Below are positions 58,495 to 63,820 of a stretch of 64,000 nucleotides of DNA, one piece after another (the first letter of the stretch is position 1; every line of letters begins with the position of its first letter). The translations under genes were made by a program, and so were the position numbers. The notes beneath the pieces are model-generated. The model worked only from the letters and a program-made list of their open reading frames with translations, made no database searches and had not been told where the DNA came from. Source of the stretch: a virus; the IMG/VR virus record IMGVR_UViG_3300001680_000191, positions 1 through 64,000 of that record; one strand, written 5' to 3'.

Positions 58495-58651
58495 TCTGGT
58501 GAGAAGCCTTAAATCTGAGGGTGGCATGTTGGGTATTATAGTTGGATGGCATCGCCACAACCGTGAGGCGCGCCCAATAGTCCGATGGAATGACGGCAGA
58601 ATCAGTTGGGTGATGCCACATTTAGTCAAGGTAATGTGTCCAGTATTATGA
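58481..58651 (+). CDS. K11: small SH3-like protein, near-copy of K20
   Basis: 56 aa. V-R-S-L-K-S-E-G-G-M-L-G-I-I-V-G-W and P-I-V-R-W-N-D-G-R-I-S-W-V-M-P-H-L agree closely with K20, which carries a three-residue insertion. It does not end in S-E-S-R but in M-C-P-V-L and overlaps K12 by 4 bases. Confidence 0.78.
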   Translation: MKVGDLVRSLKSEGGMLGIIVGWHRHNREARPIVRWNDGRISWVMPHLVKVMCPVL

Positions 58652-58845
58652 AAGTAGGCGATCTGGTAAAGGTGGGACCACCATCGCGCCCTTTTATCAC
58701 CCATCCATTTTTCGTGAGCATCGTGTTGGAAGTCAACAAGAGCGAAAACCATCCGAATGGTTTGGGGTTAGTTAAAGTGTTGGAAGCCGGCCAAGAAGCG
58801 TGGTATCCCATTGGATGCATCGAGTTGATAAATGAAAGTCGGTGA
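58648..58845 (+). CDS. K12: small SH3-like protein
   Basis: 65 aa from ATG 58648 (a longer upstream frame exists but breaks the K pattern). M-K-V-G-D-L-V-K-V-G-P, F-V-S-I-V-L-E-V and V-K-V-L-E-A-G-Q. Ends C-I-E-L-I-N-E-S-R, overlapping K13 by 14 bases. Confidence 0.75.
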   Translation: MKVGDLVKVGPPSRPFITHPFFVSIVLEVNKSENHPNGLGLVKVLEAGQEAWYPIGCIELINESR

Positions 58846-59017
58846 TCTGGTTAAACTAAAGTGGCGAGGAAATGGTCACCCCAAGATTGGTGTGATTGTT
58901 GGTAGTTTTCAAGGTGACCTGGACTGTGAAGAATATAAAGTTTTATGGGATTGCCCGGAGTGGTCGATGGGCATGTGGAAAGAGCGTGAGTTGGTGGTGA
59001 TCAGTGAAAATAGGTGA
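58832..59017 (+). CDS. K13: small SH3-like protein, paralogue of K25
   Basis: 61 aa. V-K-L-K-W-R-G-N-G-H-P-K-I-G-V-I-V matches K25's V-K-L-K-H-Q-G-N-G-H-P-R-I-G-I-V, then V-L-W-D-C-P-E-W-S and L-V-V-I-S-E-N-R. Overlaps K14 by 14 bases. Confidence 0.78.
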   Translation: MKVGDLVKLKWRGNGHPKIGVIVGSFQGDLDCEEYKVLWDCPEWSMGMWKERELVVISENR

Positions 59018-59192
59018 TCTGGTCGAGATTGAAAAGTGGTGCAAGAACAAGTTTAGGAAAGCTATTGTTGTTCGGGTCGAAGAATGGGATCGCGAAGGCG
59101 CATGGATTAAGTATCTCGATGGCGGCCATGGCACAAGTGACAGCGGCTATGCCATGAAACGAAACTTGAAGGTGATCAGTGAAAGTAGGTGA
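59004..59192 (+). CDS. K14: small SH3-like protein
   Basis: 62 aa, GTG start, M-K-I-G-D-L-V-E-I-E-K, A-I-V-V-R-V-E and W-I-K-Y-L-D-G-G. Ends L-K-V-I-S-E-S-R over the K15 start, with GAAGGTGATC as ribosome site. Confidence 0.76.
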   Translation: MKIGDLVEIEKWCKNKFRKAIVVRVEEWDREGAWIKYLDGGHGTSDSGYAMKRNLKVISESR

Positions 59193-59358
59193 TTTGATTA
59201 AACATAGGCATGCCGAGTGGCACACAGGCATAGTCACAAAGGTTAGCCGTGACGGACCACCGGGCTTGGTGTATGTAGAGGCTTTGTGGAGTGGCGACTG
59301 GCTTAATGAACGGAGCATAGAACAACAATATCTTGAGGTGATCAGTGAAGGTCGGTGA
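59179..59358 (+). CDS. K15: small SH3-like protein
   Basis: 59 aa, GTG start, M-K-V-G-D-L-I-K-H-R, T-G-I-V-T-K-V, V-E-A-L-W-S-G-D-W. Ends Y-L-E-V-I-S-E-G-R; GAGGTGATC lies before K16's GTG. Too short to be picked up by simple length filters. Confidence 0.77.
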   Translation: MKVGDLIKHRHAEWHTGIVTKVSRDGPPGLVYVEALWSGDWLNERSIEQQYLEVISEGR

Positions 59359-59506
59359 TCTGGTTCGCGTAAATGCTCCCGTGGTGTATATCGGTATGGT
59401 TATGGTTACTAATGTGAAAGGTGGCGCTCTTGTGCGCTCGCTTGATGGCAACTATGAGTATTGGATATATGACTGGAGCGGGGAGGTTATCAGTGAAAGT
59501 CGGTGA
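59345..59506 (+). CDS. K16: small SH3-like protein
   Basis: 53 aa, one of the shortest. M-K-V-G-D-L-V-R-V-N-A, I-G-M-V-M-V-T, A-L-V-R-S-L-D-G-N and W-S-G-E-V-I-S-E-S-R. Overlaps K17 by 14 bases. Confidence 0.76.
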   Translation: MKVGDLVRVNAPVVYIGMVMVTNVKGGALVRSLDGNYEYWIYDWSGEVISESR

Positions 59507-59699
59507 TCTCATATCGTTCAAGCCAAAATCGTTCGGTGATGATGACTGGTCTAACCCCGGCATTGTACTCGACAGCTATGAGCATGATGATCGGCAAACT
59601 GGAGGCTGGAAAGACTTGATATGGATTGTATGGATCGATGGTTATAAATGTATGGTCAACCAAAGAAACGATGATGTGGTTTACTTGACAGGTTCTTGA
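59493..59699 (+). CDS. K17: small SH3-like protein, last of the block
   Basis: 68 aa from GTG 59493. M-K-V-G-D-L-I-S-F-K-P, P-G-I-V-L-D-S and I-W-I-V-W-I-D-G. The end V-V-Y-L-T-G-S replaces S-E-S-R because no K gene follows directly; a promoter starts at once. Confidence 0.74.
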   Translation: MKVGDLISFKPKSFGDDDWSNPGIVLDSYEHDDRQTGGWKDLIWIVWIDGYKCMVNQRNDDVVYLTGS

Positions 59700-59700
59700 C

Positions 59701-59729
59701 TTGACATTGGGGCAAATGGGTGTTATATT
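59701..59729 (+). promoter_or_regulatory. Promoter for the leaderless basic gene and K18-K21
   Basis: TTGACA (59701-59706), 17 bases, TATATT (59724-59729); an overlapping TTGACT lies at 59696. The ATG of the next gene (59736) is at the expected transcription start. Confidence 0.65.
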
Positions 59730-59735
59730 ATAGGT

Positions 59736-59873
59736 ATGAAGAAGAAAAAGACCAACACCCCGAAGCGCCGCAACTGGATCGCAGTCGCCGCACATTTTCG
59801 GCTCGCCGGAGCGATGAAGGATCGCAAGAAGGCAGCGAACAAAAAGGCATGCCGAGGAAAGGTGCGAGTATGA
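59736..59873 (+). CDS. Very basic 45-aa protein, candidate leaderless gene
   Basis: 45 aa, M-K-K-K-K-T-N-T-P-K-R-R-N-W, then V-A-A-H-F-R-L-A-G-A-M-K-D-R-K-K and a Lys/Arg-rich end. ATG lies 6 bases after the -10 box with no ribosome site. Not a K protein; probably binds nucleic acid. Overlaps K18 by 4 bases. Short length makes coding status moderate, but the frame fits exactly between promoter and K18. Confidence 0.55.
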   Translation: MKKKKTNTPKRRNWIAVAAHFRLAGAMKDRKKAANKKACRGKVRV

Positions 59874-60040
59874 AAATCGGTGATCTGGTGCGTATGCAAG
59901 CGAATGGAACGATATGGTTAGTTATGTGTGTTGTCGGTGACGATGCACTGTTACATAATATGAAGACCAACTATCGAATGTGGGCGACTTGGAACCTCAC
60001 ACACGATAGACTCAACTATGAAGTGATGAGCGCAGCATGA
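59870..60040 (+). CDS. K18: small SH3-like protein
   Basis: 56 aa, M-K-I-G-D-L-V-R-M-Q-A, W-L-V-M-C-V-V, then R-M-W-A-T-W-N. The second half departs from the usual strand pattern (no W-x-D-G). ATGA overlap with K19. Confidence 0.68.
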   Translation: MKIGDLVRMQANGTIWLVMCVVGDDALLHNMKTNYRMWATWNLTHDRLNYEVMSAA

Positions 60041-60213
60041 AAGTCGGTGATTTGGTAAAGAGTCGTTACGCAAGGTTTGAACTCGCTGGAGTGATGGGGG
60101 TTATCGTCAAAAATACACCCGAGTATTCCACAACCCAATATCAGGTTTTGGTGGGTGGTCGCATACGATCCTTTGCGGCGAGGCATTTGGAGGTTATCAA
60201 TGAAAGTCGGTGA
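60037..60213 (+). CDS. K19: small SH3-like protein
   Basis: 58 aa, M-K-V-G-D-L-V-K-S-R, M-G-V-I-V-K-N, Y-Q-V-L-V-G-G-R and L-E-V-I-N-E-S-R. Overlaps K20 by 14 bases (ATG start, hence N). Confidence 0.76.
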   Translation: MKVGDLVKSRYARFELAGVMGVIVKNTPEYSTTQYQVLVGGRIRSFAARHLEVINESR

Positions 60214-60379
60214 TTTGGTGAGAAGCCTTCAGAGTTATAACTCTGAAGGCGGCATGTTAGGTATTATAGTCGGCTGGAACCGCAGCCCTGCAAATCTCCC
60301 TCATATCTGCCCAATAGTACGATGGAATGACGGTAGAACCAGTTGGGTTATGCAACATTTAGTTAAGGTGGTGGTATGA
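60200..60379 (+). CDS. K20: small SH3-like protein with internal palindrome
   Basis: 59 aa from ATG 60200. V-R-S-L-Q-S-Y-N-S-E-G-G-M-L-G-I-I-V-G-W and P-I-V-R-W-N-D-G-R-T-S-W make it a near-copy of K11. The extra residues relative to K11 coincide with a 24-base perfect palindrome (60226-60249). ATGA overlap with K21. Confidence 0.77.
   Translation: MKVGDLVRSLQSYNSEGGMLGIIVGWNRSPANLPHICPIVRWNDGRTSWVMQHLVKVVV
60226..60249. repeat. 24-base perfect palindrome inside K20
   Basis: CCTTCAGAGTTA joined to its own reverse complement TAACTCTGAAGG. It sits exactly where K20 is longer than its paralogue K11, so it arose by insertion or duplication, possibly by replication slippage or template switching. 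Confidence 0.85.
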
Positions 60380-60660
60380 AAGTCGGTGATTTGGTAACAT
60401 TGTCAACATATTCGTTATGTTCAGAACCGATGTGGACATGGAAGAACAAGATTTGGGATGGTAAAAAGTCCCTTGTGGGGCTGGTTGTGTGTGTGAAAAA
60501 TAACCCACGTATCAGGCCATGGACATCTAAGAATGAAAGCACATTTTATTATATTAACTGGATGCAGAAAGATGGTCCTGCGAGCCGATTCGGAACAACA
60601 ATCTATCACGGCAGCGCGTCTGGATATTTCCTGCGTAAAGATTTGAAGTTTGTGAAGTGA
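60376..60660 (+). CDS. K21: long SH3-like protein
   Basis: 94 aa, the longest member. M-K-V-G-D-L-V-T-L-S, then a Trp-rich insertion (M-W-T-W-K-N-K-I-W-D-G), V-G-L-V-V-C-V and F-Y-Y-I-N-W. Ends L-R-K-D-L-K-F-V-K. Overlaps no K gene downstream. Confidence 0.7.
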   Translation: MKVGDLVTLSTYSLCSEPMWTWKNKIWDGKKSLVGLVVCVKNNPRIRPWTSKNESTFYYINWMQKDGPASRFGTTIYHGSASGYFLRKDLKFVK

Positions 60661-60677
60661 ACAAAAAGGAGATAAAG

Positions 60678-61022
60678 ATGCAAGTAAATGAGTTTTTTAA
60701 TACAGTTGGTTCCAACAGGAACCGACAGGTTGTGTGTGCTGATGGGTTCACCATGAGTGTGCAAGCGTTCGATGGTGGGTACTGCACACCGCGCATCAAC
60801 GACGCAGACAAGTATGAAGAAGTTGAGGTAGGCTACCCGAGCGAGCGCGAGGAACTACTGATGAACTGGGCAGAAGAACCCGACAAGCCGACACAAACGG
60901 TTTACGGATACGTGCCGGTTCAAGTGGTGACGAATGTGCTGGCAAAGCACGGCGGCATTGTTGACGGCGAGATCCCCAAGGGTGTTGCCCCAATCCCAGC
61001 AAACTTTATGGTTGACGAATAG
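60678..61022 (+). CDS. Unknown acidic protein
   Basis: 114 aa from ATG 60678, 7 bases after AAAGGAG; an in-frame GTG at 60657 is 4 bases from the K21 stop but lacks a site. V-C-A-D-G-F-T-M-S-V and D-G-G-Y-C-T-P-R then V-P-V-Q-V-V-T-N-V-L-A. No K features, no family recognised. Common-looking phage protein in the K region. Confidence 0.5.
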   Translation: MQVNEFFNTVGSNRNRQVVCADGFTMSVQAFDGGYCTPRINDADKYEEVEVGYPSEREELLMNWAEEPDKPTQTVYGYVPVQVVTNVLAKHGGIVDGEIPKGVAPIPANFMVDE

Positions 61023-61037
61023 TTGACAACTTAGGCG

Positions 61038-61066
61038 TTGACAGTGGCGCTATGCTTTGCTATATT
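61038..61066 (+). promoter_or_regulatory. Promoter for the 61090 gene
   Basis: TTGACA (61038-61043), 17 bases, TATATT (61061-61066), then ATAGGTATAGAAAGGA. Another TTGACA at 61023, 15 bases upstream. Confidence 0.68.
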
Positions 61067-61089
61067 ATAGGTATAGAAAGGAAAAAACT

Positions 61090-61299
61090 ATGACCGAGCA
61101 ACGACACCCAATCCACGCCGTAGGATCTTTGGTGCGGCACAAGAACCTTCCTGACAACCCTCTTGCGCTTGTTATAGACCATGCGCCTTGTTCAGATGGT
61201 AGCGGGATCATCGTCAGAGTGCTAAAGCCATCAAGGGGCAATCCAAGCGGTGAGTTTGTCACAGTATCTATCAGATGGGAACTTGTTTCTTCGTCCTGA
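61090..61299 (+). CDS. Divergent K-family-like small protein
   Basis: 69 aa from ATG 61090. V-G-S-L-V-R-H-K-N replaces K-V-G-D-L-V, followed by L-A-L-V-I-D-H, I-I-V-R-V-L-K and V-S-I-R-W-E-L. It has its own promoter with the shared leader cassette and no junction tail. Basic Gly-rich loop. Confidence 0.45.
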   Translation: MTEQRHPIHAVGSLVRHKNLPDNPLALVIDHAPCSDGSGIIVRVLKPSRGNPSGEFVTVSIRWELVSSS

Positions 61300-61321
61300 C
61301 ATTCACTTGACAAGAAATGGC

Positions 61322-61349
61322 TTGCACTAATAGCCATCCCGGTTATATT
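61322..61349 (+). promoter_or_regulatory. Promoter for the 61369 gene and tRNAs
   Basis: TTGCAC (61322-61327), 16 bases, TATATT (61344-61349), ATAAGAGTAAGGAG leader; a TTGACA at 61307, 15 bases upstream. Confidence 0.58.
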
Positions 61350-61368
61350 ATAAGAGTAAGGAGAAAAT

Positions 61369-61770
61369 ATGGGTTATCGTTCCGAAGTTGTTTTGTATGT
61401 GGGTCCAGAAGTGATGCCACAGTTTATGGTCGCGATGGCCAAGTCCCAAGCCGCCCGAGAGTTGTGCTTTGGCGATGCCGATCAGATGGTCAAAGATTAT
61501 GGTGACGTTAAAGGTTCGTTCCTATTTAAGTGGGGATGGCTCAAATGGTACGATAGCTTCCCTTGTGTGAACGCCATCGAGGACTTTATGGATTGGTGCG
61601 ACGGCGAGAAAGTTCCCACAGGCGAGAAAGACGAGGAAGGGAAAGATAAGACAGACCACGCCACCGAGTTTTTCAAGTTTATTCGCATTGGCGCAGAAAT
61701 GGATGACAATGAGCAGCGAGGCGATGCGTTTTGGGGTGACATTTATATCAACCGGAGCATTGAGTTTTAA
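61369..61770 (+). CDS. Unknown protein of the M-G-Y-R-S-E-V phage type
   Basis: 133 aa. Starts M-G-Y-R-S-E-V-V-L-Y-V, a pattern I associate with unnamed phage proteins. Has F-K-W-G-W-L-K-W-Y and an acidic C-terminal part; ends R-S-I-E-F. It is 11 bases upstream of tRNA-Lys and probably co-transcribed. Confidence 0.55.
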   Translation: MGYRSEVVLYVGPEVMPQFMVAMAKSQAARELCFGDADQMVKDYGDVKGSFLFKWGWLKWYDSFPCVNAIEDFMDWCDGEKVPTGEKDEEGKDKTDHATEFFKFIRIGAEMDDNEQRGDAFWGDIYINRSIEF

Positions 61771-61781
61771 GTTTGAGGAAA

Positions 61782-61857
61782 GGGACCATAGCTCAACTGG
61801 CAGAGCAAAAGGCTTTTAACCTTTAGGTTCTGGGTTCGATTCCCAGTGGTCCCACCA
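61782..61857 (+). tRNA. tRNA-Lys (anticodon UUU)
   Basis: 76 bases. Acceptor GGGACCA/TGGTCCC, anticodon stem AAAGG/CCTTT around CTTTTAA, T-stem CTGGG/CCCAG. CCA encoded at 61855-61857. Follows the 61369 gene and may share its promoter. Confidence 0.92.
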
Positions 61858-61864
61858 TTATCAC

Positions 61865-61941
61865 AGGCTCTTAGCTCAGTTGGTCAGAGCATTCCGCTCA
61901 TAACGGATCGGTCGTCGGTTCAAGTCCGACAGAGCCTACCA
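61865..61941 (+). tRNA. tRNA-Met elongator or tRNA-Ile2 (anticodon CAU)
   Basis: 77 bases. Acceptor AGGCTCT/AGAGCCT, anticodon loop CTCATAA, T-stem GTCGG/CCGAC; CCA at 61939-61941. First pair is A-U, so it is not an initiator (which has an unpaired C-A). CAU reads AUG or, if lysidine-modified, AUA; sequence alone does not decide. Confidence 0.88.
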
Positions 61942-61961
61942 CTTTTATAATAGGAGAGAAA

Positions 61962-62165
61962 ATGATTTACACAGTCATTTATGAAGAAGAAAACACAGGA
62001 AATATGGGGACTTTTACTTTCGCGGCTCAGAGGCATGACAAAAACTATGCATGGGCTGAGTTTGTTGAAAAGTATGCAGAGAAAGGGCAAGAACCGATTG
62101 CTATAATGCCCGGTCAAAGCCTCGTATATTTTATACCTGACATTTCGTTTGCAAACGTGGCTTGA
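61962..62165 (+). CDS. Unknown small protein
   Basis: 67 aa, start after AGGAGAG between tRNAs. Mixed strands and helix (V-I-Y-E-E-E-N-T, F-A-A-Q-R-H-D-K) with a hydrophobic V-Y-F-I-P-D end. No family recognised. Confidence 0.5.
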   Translation: MIYTVIYEEENTGNMGTFTFAAQRHDKNYAWAEFVEKYAEKGQEPIAIMPGQSLVYFIPDISFANVA

Positions 62166-62190
62166 CTTCGACAAGCGCCTGAGTTATAAT
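62162..62190 (+). promoter_or_regulatory. Promoter for tRNA-Arg
   Basis: TTGACT (62162-62167), 17 bases, TATAAT (62185-62190); ends 8 bases before the tRNA, so the transcript starts at about the mature 5' end. Confidence 0.7.
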
Positions 62191-62198
62191 ATAGTTAT

Positions 62199-62275
62199 GC
62201 TTCGGTAGCTCAGCTGGATAGAGCATCGGCCTTCTAAGCCGAGGGTCATAGGTTCAAGTCCTATCCGAAGTGCCA
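62199..62275 (+). tRNA. tRNA-Arg (anticodon UCU)
   Basis: 77 bases. Acceptor GCTTCGG/CCGAAGT (first pair G-U), anticodon stem TCGGC/GCCGA around CTTCTAA, T-stem ATAGG/CCTAT; CCA at 62273-62275. Reads AGA, which is frequent in the phage genes seen here. Confidence 0.9.
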
Positions 62276-62300
62276 CTCACAAACAACAAAAGGAAACAAA

Positions 62301-62525
62301 ATGTCGTATCACGATGGCTATATTAAACCAGGCTCCACAGGTATATCCGTGGTCAATCCTCTCCATGAGGTGCAGCTTAAACTCGATAAGATCACACAGT
62401 TGGTCAGTGAGTCGTCTACCGCTGAACATGAAGATGCCGGCGTTATTAGTATCGAGCACCTTAGAATGATACTGACACTTCAAAACATTCTCGACGGCAC
62501 CGACGACGAGAAAGATGTAAAGTAA
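62301..62525 (+). CDS. Unknown small protein
   Basis: 74 aa, shortly after tRNA-Arg with AAAGGAAAC before ATG. G-Y-I-K-P-G-S-T-G-I-S-V start, then a helical acidic remainder (H-E-V-Q-L-K-L-D-K-I, L-R-M-I-L-T-L). No family recognised. Confidence 0.5.
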   Translation: MSYHDGYIKPGSTGISVVNPLHEVQLKLDKITQLVSESSTAEHEDAGVISIEHLRMILTLQNILDGTDDEKDVK

Positions 62526-62537
62526 ATGTTAGTCCCC

Positions 62538-62566
62538 TTGACGCGCCCCCACATAGGGGTTATATT
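62538..62566 (+). promoter_or_regulatory. Promoter for the 62650-K24 operon
   Basis: TTGACG (62538-62543), 17 bases, TATATT (62561-62566). The leader to 62650 is ~75 bases, pyrimidine-rich with several T runs and no clear hairpin. Confidence 0.55.
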
Positions 62567-62649
62567 TATAGAGTAGGGCAAGATCCCGCGATTTTTTCTC
62601 GCCATTTTTTCTTACCAAAAATCTCTTTTCCCAACGCACAGAAAGCACA

Positions 62650-62934
62650 ATGAAAATGACACTCGTAGTAGACACGGACGACCCGAAAGGGATTGATCAC
62701 GCATGGGAAATGATTGCCATTCTTCAAAAGAAGGCTGGTCGGAACCCAACTGCGATTCGGTATACTAAAGAGTTTGGAAAGATTGAATACATTAAGTCCC
62801 TCCGCAAGTACGTGCGCGAACAGGCAGATGCACTTAAAGATGCCGACGACGATACCGTGGGTGATATTAAGGACATGCAGAGCCTTCGCAATACCAAGCA
62901 GTTTGCTGACCGTATTTTCAATGGTGAAAAATGA
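62650..62934 (+). CDS. Unknown small protein
   Basis: 94 aa. M-K-M-T-L-V-V-D-T-D-D-P-K-G-I-D strand-turn start, helical middle and acidic linker (D-A-D-D-D-T-V). Ends N-G-E-K with ATGA overlap into K22, so it is the head gene of the last K block. No family recognised. Confidence 0.5.
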   Translation: MKMTLVVDTDDPKGIDHAWEMIAILQKKAGRNPTAIRYTKEFGKIEYIKSLRKYVREQADALKDADDDTVGDIKDMQSLRNTKQFADRIFNGEK

Positions 62935-63110
62935 AAGTTGGTGATCTGGTGACATTTGAGTTTAACCCTGATAACATCGCGTCGTTGGGTATCGTTACTT
63001 GTATCGATCCCGAAGAAATCGGTGATGCAAATGAAGTCGAAGTTTTATGGAACGATGGCGATTCACGGAACCACTCAACAATCCATCTGGAGCTATTAAG
63101 TGAAGGTTAA
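62931..63110 (+). CDS. K22: small SH3-like protein, paralogue of K9
   Basis: 59 aa, M-K-V-G-D-L-V-T-F-E-F, L-G-I-V-T-C-I-D-P-E-E-I-G-D, V-E-V-L-W-N-D-G-D. Close relative of K9, 4.8 kb away. The end L-L-S-E-G-stop is shortened: K23 has K-V-K-V, as if a GTTAAA duplication introduced an early TAA. Confidence 0.76.
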   Translation: MKVGDLVTFEFNPDNIASLGIVTCIDPEEIGDANEVEVLWNDGDSRNHSTIHLELLSEG

Positions 63111-63288
63111 AGTTGGCGATCTGGTGAGAATGAAGGACACTATGTATGATAGTGATCTTGTCGGCATCGTTGTTGACAGGGACCATCATCCTAACTCTAC
63201 CCAAATAGGTATAAAATGGTTTGGAGGTTCAGGCAAAGTTGACTGGGAGCCCGAGCCATGGTTGGAGGTTGTCAGTGAAAGTCGGTGA
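63100..63288 (+). CDS. K23: small SH3-like protein
   Basis: 62 aa, GTG start, M-K-V-K-V-G-D-L-V-R-M-K (two residues more than usual), V-G-I-V-V-D-R, I-G-I-K-W-F-G-G. Ends L-E-V-V-S-E-S-R over K24 with GGAGGTTGTC as ribosome site. Confidence 0.76.
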   Translation: MKVKVGDLVRMKDTMYDSDLVGIVVDRDHHPNSTQIGIKWFGGSGKVDWEPEPWLEVVSESR

Positions 63289-63424
63289 TCTGGTGTTTGA
63301 TAGATACCATAAAAAATACAGCATCGTTGTGGATGTGTGGGGCAGCAAGAAAACGGGGAGGTTCGTTAAACTTAACCAGGGATACAAAGTATCTGCCGAA
63401 TATATGAGGGTTGTTAGTTCTTAA
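63275..63424 (+). CDS. K24: shortest SH3-like protein
   Basis: 49 aa from GTG 63275. M-K-V-G-D-L-V-F-D-R-Y, S-I-V-V-D-V and R-F-V-K-L-N-Q-G. Ends M-R-V-V-S-S-stop before a new promoter, i.e. the S-E-S-R tail is missing when no K gene follows, as expected if the tail is dictated by the next start. Confidence 0.74.
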   Translation: MKVGDLVFDRYHKKYSIVVDVWGSKKTGRFVKLNQGYKVSAEYMRVVSS

Positions 63425-63445
63425 CAATCTCTTGACGGGAAAAAC

Positions 63446-63474
63446 TTGCGTTAACCGCTGCGCGGTGTTATAAT
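63446..63474 (+). promoter_or_regulatory. Promoter for K25, start codon at transcription start
   Basis: TTGCGT (63446-63451), 17 bases, TATAAT (63469-63474); TTGACG at 63432 is a second box. ATG of K25 follows 6 bases later with no room for a ribosome site. Confidence 0.6.
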
Positions 63475-63480
63475 ATATAT

Positions 63481-63666
63481 ATGAAAGTTGGTGATCTGGT
63501 AAAACTCAAACATCAAGGTAATGGCCACCCACGTATCGGTATCGTTAAAAGCGTGTCGGTGCGTTCTCTTGAAGAAAGGGTATGCACGTGTATGTGGGAT
63601 AAGCCATTGTGGGATTACGTTCAGTATAATGAAGGCGAGTTGGAGGTTGTTAGTGAAAGTAGGTGA
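63481..63666 (+). CDS. K25: small SH3-like protein, candidate leaderless gene
   Basis: 61 aa. M-K-V-G-D-L-V-K-L-K-H-Q-G-N-G-H-P, close to K13, then C-T-C-M-W-D-K-P and L-E-V-V-S-E-S-R. The ATG is at the predicted +1 of its promoter, so it may be translated without leader. Overlaps K26 by 14 bases. Confidence 0.76.
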   Translation: MKVGDLVKLKHQGNGHPRIGIVKSVSVRSLEERVCTCMWDKPLWDYVQYNEGELEVVSESR

Positions 63667-63820
63667 TCTGGTGAGATACAAAGGCATTTTAGGCATTGTT
63701 ACTGCGCCTTGCATAAAGCGATGGGCTAAATCTGGTGATGTGTGGGTGCTGTGGAACAACAGGAGCAAGCCCATCGTGGAGTGCAGCGGCTTTATGGAGT
63801 TGGTAAATGCAAGTCGGTGA
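63653..63820 (+). CDS. K26: small SH3-like protein
   Basis: 55 aa from GTG 63653. M-K-V-G-D-L-V-R-Y-K-G-I-L-G-I-V-T has almost no loop between strands 1 and 2, then W-V-L-W-N-N-R. Ends E-L-V-N-A-S-R, because K27 starts ATGCAAGTC. Confidence 0.76.
   Translation: MKVGDLVRYKGILGIVTAPCIKRWAKSGDVWVLWNNRSKPIVECSGFMELVNASR

Noticed and set aside
60657-60677. GTG 60657 as start of the 60678 gene
   Set aside because: ATG 60678 follows AAAGGAG; the GTG has no site of its own and only adds seven residues.
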